Of a DNA stretch of 5,933 bases, positions 1 through 5,933 are shown in pieces. The notes beneath the pieces are model-generated. The model was not told the origin of the DNA, ran no database searches, and saw only the letters and a program-made list of their open reading frames with translations. The DNA is taken from positions 1-5,933 of the forward strand of contig CBDUXT010000169.1 in the NCBI GenBank assembly GCA_965371245.1, read 5' to 3'. Source of the DNA: CBDUXT01 sp965371245. Its GTDB lineage: Bacteria; Planctomycetota; Phycisphaerae; UBA1845. The translations under genes and the position numbers were made by a program. The number at the start of each line of letters is the position of its first letter. The first letter of the stretch is position 1.

Positions 1-3000
1 TGGCCGGGAAAGCGATAGGCCGTGGCGGAGCATGAAGATGCTCGCTGAGTCGGCCCCGGCGATGATGCCCGGCTGGATCACGACGCCATCAAGGGGATCG
101 GTCCCCTGCTGGAACTCGGCCCCATCGGAGATGCCGTCGCCGTCGCTGTCGGGGTTGGCCGGGTCGGTGCCGAGGATGAGTTCACCCTCATCGTGAAGGC
201 CATCGCCGTCGGTGTCCGGCGACCGCGATTCACGGAGCAACACAGCGGGAAGGGACAGCGTCTGACCGCTTGGAAGCGTCGTGAAATCAAGGAATCCGAC
301 CAAGCCGGTTGCTTCCTGCAGAACGCCGAGTTGGTAGGGCGTTGTCGGCGTAAGCAGCGTCGTCGGCATGACCGAGGCGTCAACAATGTGACGAGTGCTG
401 AACCCACTCGAAAGGTTCGTCGTCCGCAAAATGTGCCGGCCGGTTTGCTGTACGAGTTGTACACCACCGGCCAGTCCTTGCATGACGTTGACGGAGATAC
501 CAGCCGGCGGTGGACCGGGGAGATCTTCAACGAAGACGCCATCACGTGTATAGACAACAACGTGGCCCTCGGGGTTGAAGAAGTTCCGGTCATCCAACGC
601 GATCACGATTGCATTATTCACGACGACCACACCCATGTAGGCGCGGGTGGCCGGGTCCAGGCCTGGAATGTCTGACAAAACGGGAAACGAAGACGTGATC
701 ACCCCGTCATCCGGATTGATCTTCAGCACACGATTGCCGCGCCGATCGAGTGCGATGAGTTCGTCCGGACCGGTGGCGGACGCCAATCCGCCGATCAGAT
801 CGAAGTCCTCGGCCGGATTGGCCAGCCATACGTTGAGCGTGCGCTCAACAAAGCCCGTGGAGGTGTTAATGACATGGATATTGTCTTCGAAAGCATCCAA
901 CAGATACAGTTTGTCGATCAGGAAGGCGAGTCCTTCACGGAAGAACGTGCCATCGGGAATTATGAAGGATCGCACATCTTCAAAACGCAAGAACGGTTCG
1001 GGAAAATCGGGATTGTCGCCGTAAATGGTCGCGACCGGAACCGCCGAATCCAAAGTCATCTTGAATACGGTCCGCGTACCGAACGAGTTGGTCCAGTACA
1101 GGTTGAACCCATCAAAAGCCAGCCCGCCATTCGTAAAACCCGTGGGTGTACTCACGGTCGCCTGTACTGGTTCACCCGGGGCGAAGAACCGGCGTACCAC
1201 CGTGAGACATGATTCGCCGGACGTATCTGACAGCACACACAACCCTGTGCCGGGGCAGTCTGCGGCTTCGGAACGGGCAAGCCTGTCGTTGGTCCCGCCG
1301 ACACAACAGCGCGGGGCTCGTTGCAATTCGGCGATTGTGCTTGTGCCGTCGGCCATTAGCGCGAAGACCTTCGGGATCGGGGGAGGCGGCGGGGGATCAG
1401 GCTCCCCCGGTGGTGGAGGGGGTGGATCGGGTGGAGGGATCGGTGGAAATCTTCCGCTACCGCCGCCACTTGTGGGAGAAGGAGGGGTTGGCGGCGGCGG
1501 CCCGGGGAATATATCACACTTTGTGGGTGCGTTAGGACAAACCCCGTGCCAACCGGGCGATGTGATTCCGCTGCCGGGATCGGTTGTGATGATCGTGCCG
1601 TCGTCGGAAACGGTCATCGTTCCCCGGCCGACCCATTCACCCTGGTCGTGGTCGAACGAGAGCAGAATGGTCTGCTGCCCCGGAATCAGACCGGAGACGT
1701 TGGGGATGGTTATGGCAGCAGGGGTATCAAAATTTGCGGCGCCCGGCGCCTGAATGGTGATGTCGAACGTGTGCGGCGTCTCGGTCGGAACCGGCGCGGG
1801 AAGTCGCGTGGAATCGACGGGGAAGATGCCTGCTGTGGTTCCCGGGTTCCCGTCGTTGTCGGTCAGACTGTTCGGAGGGATGTCGAGCTGCAGCGCCATC
1901 AGCGTGCTCTCGGGAGTGCCCGGGAAGATTTCCTGAAGTCGGGCCAGTCCGCCCGGGCTGAGGCCAACGTTGGTTTCGGTATCCGGCACAACCGTTACGA
2001 AACTGTCGTCGGTCACCAATGGGAGGAAAATGTCGAAATCAAGCTGGATCGTTTGCCCCGGCGCGCTGTCGAACTTCTTGGTGATCGTGGCATAGAACCC
2101 ACCGGGTGGCGTGCCAACCACGCCGCTGCCGTTGATCTCCACAAAAACCACGGGAACCGGAACATCTTGCATCTGAAAAAAACCGTCGGCGTCCGTCGTA
2201 AACAGTTCTGGTCGGGGCAAATTACCGGGATTCCGTCCAGGCTTAGCCGGACCCCTTCAAGCGGTACATCCTCGCCAAGCGGACCCGGCGTACTGGCCAA
2301 CACTCGGCCGGCGATATTGCTTCCCGGAATGCGTGTCGTCGAGCAGGTGTTGAAGTCTACGATGGCGATACCGCCGGGTACGCCGTCGGCATCGGCGTCG
2401 ATCAGGTTCCCTCGGCCGTCAAGAATGCTGCTGCCGTCGATCGTCACGCGAACCCGAGCCGCCGCGGGAAGGGGCGGGTCGTAGAACAGACGCACGGACC
2501 GGCCGTCCGTTGTTGGCCGGATGAGCGCCGGAAGCGTCTGCCCGCCGAACGACGCGAACAGGTTGCTGGCCTGGATACTGGTCGTGTCGATCGGATCGGA
2601 GAAGTTCACTACGGTTTCACGCGTGAGCGCGACGTCCGACTCACCGCTGATGGGTGAAGTGGCTTCGATCGTCGTCAGCAGATCCACCGTAACCAAAGCC
2701 GCTGCGGTAACGCTTCCGTTCGTAGCGGTGATGGTCGTCTGCCCGTTATCGACCGGTGAGACGACACCGTCCGCCGAAACGGTAGCGATGGTCGGCGCGC
2801 TGCTCGCGTAAAGGGTGCCCTCCGCAGCGAGGGTCACGTCCAGCATCGTACCATCACTGAGTGTCCCGAGTACGGCCAACTGAACGATCTGGGATCGCAA
2901 TGTCATGACGGGCGTGGCCGGAGAAACCACCATGCTTGCGAGCGCCGGCGCGGTTTCGACTAAGAAGGCTCCTTGAGCCTGTGCGACATTGCCCGCTTGA

Positions 3001-3965
3001 TCCGCGACGCTGACTTGAACCGTATGAAGACCATCCGGCAGGTCCGTCGCTGGAACAAAGCTCACGGAGGTTCCCAATATCTCCGCGTCGGCGGTTACGT
3101 CGATTGCGTTGAGAATCAGACGGACCGAATTGATATCGATCCCGCTTCCGATATCGGCATAGTTCGCTGACACGGCAGGACGGGGATTCTCGATGGTTGT
3201 TCCGTCTTCGGGTAGCAGTCCCGTTATGATCGGTGCGGTGCGATCAGCCGTGAAGGAGACCGACGCCCTTGTGAGATGACCGGCCAAGTCGCTCACGTCC
3301 GCCGTAAGGATGTGATCGCCTTCCGACAGCGCAACATCGGCGAGCAACGAAACTTGTAGTACGGATTGCGTCAGAGGCGTGAACAATCCCGTCACGGCCG
3401 CCCCATCCAGCATGATCGTCAGGTTGTCCGGGTCAAGCCCCGCAATGTCATCAGTTAGTCGAAGCTCCGCTTGGATCGTAGTGGTATTAGGGAATGAGCC
3501 TCCGCTTGGGGTGAGCCACGCGGCACTTGGCGGCGTGGCGTCCTGTCCCACGATCTGCACGTTCAGTTGACCGCCGGGTTTTCCACGAAGCTCGACGGAA
3601 ATGGTGTTTGCAGCGAGGACCGCGACGGGCACATCGAGGATCGATACGCTCTGGCTGAAGTCGTTTGACTGAAGAACTTCCGTTCCGTTGAGCGTCAAGA
3701 TGGAGCTGGACACGCGCCCCCTGGACAAACGATCTTCCGTGTCATCCTCCAGATTGCCGTTGATGACCCGCAGGCTCCAGACGGTGTTGGGGTTGAGCAC
3801 GTCAAAGGTGTTGGTCACCGTAATCGGATCGCGCGTGCCGCGCGTGTAGGTCTTATCGAACACGATGAATTCGCCGGCACGGACACTTGGGCCGTAGCTC
3901 AAGCTCGCGAACAAGAGTACACATGAAGCTGATGCGGGTATCGGGCGAATCCTTCGTTGATGCAT
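1..3965 (-). CDS. Large secreted multidomain Ig-like / propeller-like / TSP3-repeat protein, 3' end outside the window, one frameshift
   Basis: Exported, probably cell-surface or extracellular protein of unknown specific role; about 1322 residues are visible if one missing base is restored near 2232-2240. Numbering from the ATG at 3965: signal peptide 1-30 (basic MHQRRIR, hydrophobic core, cleavage after SVRA); beta module ~31-142, ending in VELRGKPGGQL; two Ig-like modules ~145-340, with LxxDxAGN/H-type ends; Big_2-like module ~341-430; Big_5/SbsA-like module ~434-540, with the DGRGNLIDADADGVPGG stretch; carboxypeptidase-regulatory-like fold ~548-625 (VPLEGVRLSLDG, TTDADGFFQMQDVP); a further beta region ending SGITSPGWHGVCP; Pro-rich linker ~823-865; cysteine-containing segment; YncE/NHL-like propeller region ~930-1150; TSP3 repeats ~1251-1292. 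The ATG at 3965 is preferred to the in-frame TTG at 3983 because that TTG lies inside the GGAGGAG ribosome site. Domain names are by eye; modular surface protein is confident, function is not known. Confidence 0.85.
91..216 (-). repeat. Thrombospondin type 3-like calcium-binding repeats
   Basis: The codons read PDTDGDGLHDEGELILGTDP, then a short joint and DSDGDGISDGAEFQQGTDP. These are two tandem copies of the DxDGDGxxDxxE...GTDP unit. The aspartates are the expected calcium ligands of TSP3/EF-hand-like repeats that are common near the C-terminus of secreted proteins in Planctomycetota and related phyla. They sit after the propeller-like region. Another ~30 codons follow before the window edge, so the true C-terminus is not visible. 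Confidence 0.88.
1374..1500 (-). repeat. Proline-rich low-complexity linker in the large secreted protein
   Basis: In the frame used downstream of the frameshift, this stretch encodes runs of proline mixed with Gly, Asp, Ser and Glu (for example PPPPTPPSPTSGGGSG and PPIPPPDPPPPPPGEPD). Such segments are usually extended, flexible spacers between exported domains. It separates the Ig/regulatory-like N-terminal half from the propeller-like C-terminal half. On the plus strand it appears as a G-rich tract that gives spurious glycine-rich reading frames. Confidence 0.8.
2230..2240 (-). other. Single-base frameshift inside the large secreted protein
   Basis: Reading from 3965, the frame encodes a sensible protein through VPLEGVRLSLDG (glycine codon at 2234-2232). 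It then turns into basic, tryptophan-rich nonsense that stops at 2013. The frame shifted by one base continues at once with NPGNLPRPELFTTDADGFF and stays open from about 2232 to position 1. Restoring one base around GAC GG|AATCCC joins the two halves. No slippery heptamer is visible at the join, so an indel (mutation or sequencing/assembly error) is more likely than programmed frameshifting. Confidence 0.85.
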
Positions 3966-3974
3966 TGCTCTATG

Positions 3975-3981
3975 CTCCTCC
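3975..3981 (-). promoter_or_regulatory. Ribosome binding site of the large secreted protein
   Basis: On the minus strand GGAGGAG lies 9 bases before the ATG at 3965. It overlaps the upstream in-frame TTG at 3983, which argues against that codon as the start. The ATG choice also gives a compact signal peptide. Confidence 0.75.
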
Positions 3982-4116
3982 AAAGCGCCGAGAATGAATG
4001 TCGGCTTTCAACAGCGCACGCCCATGGGACTTGAGGCTACCTTTAGCGAGCCCTCGCCCGAGGGCGGTTCGGCCCTACACCGCCTGATAAGGCGCGAAAC
4101 AGGCAGCACGGAGACA

Positions 4117-4136
4117 AGAAAACCTTACGGTTTTTT
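4117..4136 (+). terminator. Weak terminator-like hairpin with T tract
   Basis: AAAACC-TTAC-GGTTTT forms a 6-bp stem, extendable by a G-U and an A-T pair into the six-T run at 4131-4136. Read rightward it resembles a short intrinsic terminator, but the stem is A/T-rich and no rightward gene lies before it in the window. It could be an attenuator in a longer sigma-factor leader, a relic, or chance. Confidence 0.25.
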
Positions 4137-4186
4137 CTGAAACAAGCCCTGCGGGCTCCGCCTGGCCACCGTAACCCCTTGCAGCA

Positions 4187-4215
4187 TTGAACTTTGCGAC
4201 CCGGCCGAGTATTCT
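4187..4215 (+). promoter_or_regulatory. Candidate sigma-70 promoter for the ECF sigma gene
   Basis: TTGAAC at 4187-4192 and TATTCT at 4210-4215 are separated by exactly 17 bases, resembling -35 TTGACA and -10 TATAAT. Transcription would start near 4222, giving a leader of roughly 70 bases before the GTG at 4292. The -35 box coincides with the in-frame TTG at 4187, which would then lie upstream of the transcript; this supports the GTG start. Confidence 0.45.
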
Positions 4216-4278
4216 GACACGTGTGCTCAGTGTGGTCTCCGGCGCTCCTGGTGGCCACTCTCAGAGTCGATGCCGCGA

Positions 4279-4286
4279 GGGAGGAG
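4279..4286 (+). promoter_or_regulatory. Ribosome binding site of the ECF sigma gene
   Basis: GGGAGGAG lies 5 bases before GTG at 4292. No comparable site precedes the upstream in-frame TTG at 4187, so this site decides the start. Confidence 0.75.
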
Positions 4287-4291
4287 AGAAC

Positions 4292-4831
4292 GTGCCGGAG
4301 GTTAGCAACGGCAAAGCCCTAGACCGGTCCACAGCGTCCGAACTCATACCCGTGGTCTACGACGAACTCAAACGTCTGGCGGCGTCATACATGCAGGGCG
4401 AGCGGCTGGATCACACCCTTCAACCGACGGCGCTGGCCAACGAGGCCTACCTCCGACTGGTCAATGCGAAGGGTATCGAGTGGCGCGGCCGGGCCGAGTT
4501 CCTTTCTTTGGCCGCTAGGCAGATCCGCAAGGTCCTGGTGGATCACGCCCGGCGTCACGGTGCTCAAAAGCGCGGCCGCGGCGTCCGGAAAACTCCGCTT
4601 GTTGACACACCTGACGATGTCGTTGCGCCGGTAGACGATCTCATGGAGCTCGACGAGGCGCTCGACGAGCTGGCCGCGCTGCACGAACGCCAGAGCCGGA
4701 TCGTGGAACTTCGCTTCTTCGCGGGCATGAGTGTGGCGGAAGTGGCCGATGTGCTCGGCGTCTCAGAGGGCACGATCAAGGGGGACTGGACCACCGCTCG
4801 GGCCTGGCTGCGTCAGCGCGTGAGCCGATAG
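4292..4831 (+). CDS. ECF-type RNA polymerase sigma factor (Sigma70_ECF / TIGR02999-like)
   Basis: Cytoplasmic alternative sigma factor that directs RNA polymerase to a dedicated promoter set. From the GTG start it is 179 residues, the usual size for this family. Sigma region 2 spans ~15-92, with VYDELKRLAASYM, the LDHTLQPTALANEAYLRL stretch and FLSLAARQIRKVLVDHARR typical of the TIGR02999 group. A short acidic linker follows (~103-120). Region 4 spans ~118-176, with IVELRFFAGMSVAEVADVLG and the helix-turn-helix VSEGTIKGDWTTARAWLRQR. Members of this group commonly sit directly upstream of a Ser/Thr protein kinase, thought to pass the signal in place of a classical anti-sigma factor. Here the start of such a kinase gene follows 75 bases later but is truncated. 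The divergent secreted-protein gene is a possible target, which is inference only. The gene looks intact and ends in TAG. Confidence 0.93.
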   Translation: MPEVSNGKALDRSTASELIPVVYDELKRLAASYMQGERLDHTLQPTALANEAYLRLVNAKGIEWRGRAEFLSLAARQIRKVLVDHARRHGAQKRGRGVRKTPLVDTPDDVVAPVDDLMELDEALDELAALHERQSRIVELRFFAGMSVAEVADVLGVSEGTIKGDWTTARAWLRQRVSR

Positions 4832-4891
4832 CGACCGCGCGGCTTCCGTCGGGTTTTCTCTGACTGCGACGCGGTTGTTTTTCGCCTCTTC

Positions 4892-4899
4892 AGGTGGAG
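4892..4899 (+). promoter_or_regulatory. Ribosome binding site of the truncated kinase gene
   Basis: AGGTGGAG lies 7 bases before ATG at 4907. The intact ribosome site suggests that the 5' end of the gene is original and only its 3' part was lost. Confidence 0.6.
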
Positions 4900-4906
4900 A
4901 CCGCAG

Positions 4907-5158
4907 ATGATAGGCTCGGAACGCCACAAACGCCTTACAGAACTTTTTATTGCCGCGTCGCGACTGTCGCCCAGCGAACGGATTTCTTTTCTAAGCCATT
5001 CGTGTGCGGGCGACTCCGATCTCCGGGCTGAATTGGAGGCGATGCTCGCGACCGAAGACGAAGCATCCGGTTATCTGGAGACACCGGCGCTGGGCAACGA
5101 CTTTCGGATCTACCGGCCCGCAGGGAAGCAGCACACTCACGGGACTTTGGCCAAGTAG
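4907..5158 (+). pseudogene. N-terminal fragment of a sigma-linked Ser/Thr protein kinase, kinase domain absent
   Basis: The 83-residue frame begins with the short helical region that normally precedes the kinase domain of ECF-associated Ser/Thr kinases in Planctomycetota and Acidobacteriota. Recognisable parts are RHKRLTELFIAASRLSPSER, then FLSHSCAGDSDLRAELEAML and EASGYLETPAL (to about residue 62). In full-length relatives a glycine-rich loop and the catalytic HRD and DFG motifs follow. Here, after LGNDF, the frame continues with about 18 unrelated residues and stops at 5158, and no kinase motif is found on the plus strand to the window end. It follows the ECF sigma gene by 75 bases in the same direction and would have been co-transcribed. 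The family call rests on the N-terminal pattern and the neighbour. The alternative, a genuine short protein, is less likely because the 3' end coincides with the truncated end of a convergent gene. Confidence 0.65.
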
Positions 5159-5165
5159 CCATACC
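5095..5165. other. Probable rearrangement or assembly breakpoint
   Basis: The plus-strand kinase fragment stops resembling its family after about 5092-5105. The minus-strand HamA-like fragment stops making sense after QRYGY (about 5160) and ends at 5137. Two convergent genes thus both lose their 3' parts within one ~70-base interval. No inverted-repeat ends, target duplication or transposase is visible. Base composition is roughly 67% GC in 4441-4500 and about 50-52% GC in 5161-5280 by manual count, consistent with different origins but too small a sample to prove it. Confidence 0.6.
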
Positions 5166-5505
5166 GTTGGATCAAATGCTCTGATGCAACCACTTCGCCG
5201 AAGTTACCCTTACGCGTACGGTCATTCTTTGGAAGTTCTTCACGAAAGAAACGCGCTAAACTCGTGTGGCCCAACGCCGCAAGACGGTCTGCAATTCATC
5301 GACGATGGAAGTGATGATCGACAATCGCTCGACTGAGGGAATCGCGGATAGCTTCACGGCTTCCTTCAATCTCGGACAGGGGGTGGTGCTCAAGCTGCGT
5401 GAAGGGCTGTGAAGCCCCGAGAGTCAACCAATGGAGGTCATATGTGTCACGGCACAGTTGAGGTGTGCTGTCATCATGATCAGGAATCGAAGTTCTAGCC
5501 GTCAT
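5137..5505 (-). pseudogene. N-terminal part of a possible HamA/DUF1837-like nuclease, in-frame TGA and truncated
   Basis: Starting at ATG 5505, which overlaps the upstream stop as ATGA, the frame encodes 69 residues (including DTYDLHWLTLGASQPFTQLE and GSREAIRDSLSRAIVDHHF). It meets TGA at 5298-5296 and continues in the same frame with IADRLAALGHTSLARFFREE, then LPKNDRTRKGNFGEVVASEH and LIQRYGY. The RKGNFGEVVAS segment resembles the KRGxFGE element that opens the nuclease core of HamA/DUF1837 proteins (Hachiman defence) and related PD-(D/E)XK enzymes. The later catalytic residues would lie beyond the 5.1-kb breakpoint and are missing. The nonsense codon plus the lost 3' half make it non-functional as given. 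The family call is tentative; a coupled partner in a restriction locus is the other reading. Confidence 0.4.
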
Positions 5506-5672
5506 GCCGCATCGTCTTCATAGGTCACGATAGAGATCGTGTCCGCCAGCCACTTCTCGAAGCTGGGGTTGTCACTGAACTGTTTGAACAGCTCCGTGTG
5601 GTCGGTCAACATGCCGATAACGACGCTTTGCAATGTCGCCCGCGCTTCAACACACTTTAGTAGCTCCAAGTC
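5502..5672 (-). pseudogene. C-terminal tail resembling type I restriction subunit HsdR
   Basis: A minus-strand frame opens after a TGA at 5675-5673 and ends with TGA at 5504-5502. From the TTG at 5669 it encodes 55 residues, including VVIGMLTDHTELFKQFSDNP and SFEKWLADTISIVTYEDD. A (M/L)xDHTELFKQFxDNxxFxxW(L/M)xDT pattern is what I recall from the extreme C-terminus of many HsdR (DEAD/DEAH-helicase type I restriction) subunits, where it follows the helical region that contacts the methylase. The ~1000 upstream residues with nuclease and helicase motifs are absent, because the frame is closed just upstream where the DUF45 gene ends. It overlaps the following gene by ATGA, an operon-like junction that was probably present in the original locus. 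Recognition is from memory of the motif, hence moderate confidence. Confidence 0.5.
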
Positions 5673-5933
5673 TCACGACGAACCGGCAGGCGATTGAGCA
5701 CCTGGCGACGGAACCGCCACTTGGGCATGAAGCGATCCATCAGGGCGACGAACCGGGCGTTGTGGGTCGGCTCCAGCAAGTGAACCAGTTCGTGAGCCAC
5801 GATGTACTCAAGGCATTCCGCCGGCTTCTTGGCCAGCTCGGTGTTAAGGCGGATCGTGCGTGCCAGGTGGTTACAGCTTCGAATGGCACTGCCGCTGTTT
5901 CTGAGGCGTGAACGCGGTTGCGTATCGGCTGGT
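5657..5933 (-). CDS. C-terminal part of a YgjP/DUF45-type (SprT/M48-like) zinc metallopeptidase, 5' end outside the window
   Basis: The 91 visible codons contain CNHLARTIRLNTELAKKP, ECLEYIVAHELVHLLEPTHN, ARFVALMDRFMPKWR and the tail LPVRRETWSY before TAA at 5659-5657. HELVH (codons 5794-5780) is the zincin motif, with two zinc-binding histidines and the catalytic glutamate; the histidine in LEPTHN is the expected third ligand. Proteins of this family are often encoded inside or beside type I restriction-modification operons, which fits the HsdR-like tail that follows. The conserved W-G before S-C-N seems replaced (AIRSCN), and nothing recognisable precedes it, so an indel or truncation near 5870-5900 is possible. 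The C-terminus itself looks normal. Confidence 0.75.
   Translation of the reverse strand, partial: PADTQPRSRLRNSGSAIRSCNHLARTIRLNTELAKKPAECLEYIVAHELVHLLEPTHNARFVALMDRFMPKWRFRRQVLNRLPVRRETWSY

Larger units (their letters stand above)
3966..4291. other. Divergent intergenic region with three hairpins
   Basis: This 326-base gap separates the leftward secreted-protein gene from the rightward sigma-factor gene, and I see no convincing coding sequence in it. It holds three simple hairpins: GCCCTC/GAGGGC with a 4-base loop at 4050-4065, CGCCT/AGGCG with loop GATA at 4081-4094, and AAAACC/GGTTTT with loop TTAC at 4119-4134. It also holds a candidate sigma-70 promoter at 4187-4215. No clear promoter was found for the leftward gene. 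Whether the hairpins act at DNA or RNA level cannot be told from the sequence. Confidence 0.6.

Noticed and set aside
2176..2182. Seven-A run as the cause of the frameshift
   Set aside because: The frame is already the downstream one before the run (LPRPELFTTDADG) and stays correct after it (QMQDVP), so the shift occurred upstream at about 2232-2240.
2225..2245. Programmed ribosomal frameshift site
   Set aside because: No X-XXY-YYZ slippery heptamer and no obvious adjacent stem were seen at the join, so a simple indel is more economical.
1025..2484. Long plus-strand open frames (for example 1025-1753 and 1546-2484)
   Set aside because: They are antisense to the secreted-protein gene, rich in low-complexity Gly/Arg/Ser, and lack recognisable domains. 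The minus strand over the same bases gives coherent domains.
4043..4258. Minus-strand 71-codon frame in the intergenic region
   Set aside because: It is Arg/Cys-rich without recognisable motifs, crosses the hairpins, and has no supporting ribosome site that I could see.
4187..4291. Upstream TTG start adding 35 residues to the sigma factor
   Set aside because: The added residues do not look like family sequence, no ribosome site precedes the TTG, and a strong GGGAGGAG precedes the GTG at 4292.
4385..4794. Minus-strand frames opposite the sigma factor
   Set aside because: They are shadows of the GC-rich sigma gene, with serine/alanine-rich composition and no domains.
5137..5165. Insertion sequence at the 5.1-kb junction
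   Set aside because: No transposase, terminal inverted repeats or target-site duplication could be found near the junction.
5633..5911. Plus-strand 92-codon frame at the right end
   Set aside because: It is antisense to the clear DUF45 metallopeptidase sequence with HELVH.

Overview
The window looks like a fragment of a moderately GC-rich, Planctomycetota-like genome (Acidobacteriota or a similar soil or aquatic lineage is possible). The reasons are a large secreted Ig-like/TSP3 protein, an ECF sigma factor of the Sigma70_ECF/TIGR02999 type, and, directly after it, the start of a Ser/Thr protein kinase gene. The sigma/kinase pair is a recurrent arrangement in those phyla. All family names come from reading motifs, not from a database search.

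Layout. Positions 3965 down to 1 (minus strand) encode one very large exported protein that runs off the left edge. It has a signal peptide, an N-terminal beta module, several Ig-like modules, a carboxypeptidase-regulatory-like module, a proline-rich linker, a cysteine-containing segment, a propeller-like region and TSP3-type calcium-binding repeats. As given, it is broken by a single-base frameshift near 2232-2240. Both sides are otherwise fully open and read as one protein. Positions 3966-4291 are a divergent intergenic region with three hairpins and a candidate sigma-70 promoter reading right. Positions 4292-4831 (plus) encode an intact ECF sigma factor, and 4907-5158 (plus) holds only the first ~60 residues of the usual N-terminal region of a sigma-linked protein kinase, with no kinase domain.

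The right end (about 5137-5933, minus strand) is a set of gene remnants typical of a defence island. From right to left they are the C-terminal part of a YgjP/DUF45 zinc metallopeptidase-like protein (HELVH motif), a ~55-residue tail that looks like the end of a type I restriction HsdR subunit, and the N-terminal part of a protein that may be HamA/DUF1837-like, interrupted by an in-frame TGA. The kinase fragment and the HamA-like fragment converge, and both lose their 3' parts at the same place (about 5095-5165). I read this as a rearrangement breakpoint or an assembly chimera.

No RNA gene, CRISPR array, IS element or origin was seen. I do not see a complete novel system. The points most worth following are the 5.1-kb junction, the decayed defence cluster and the frameshifted giant surface protein beside an ECF sigma factor.
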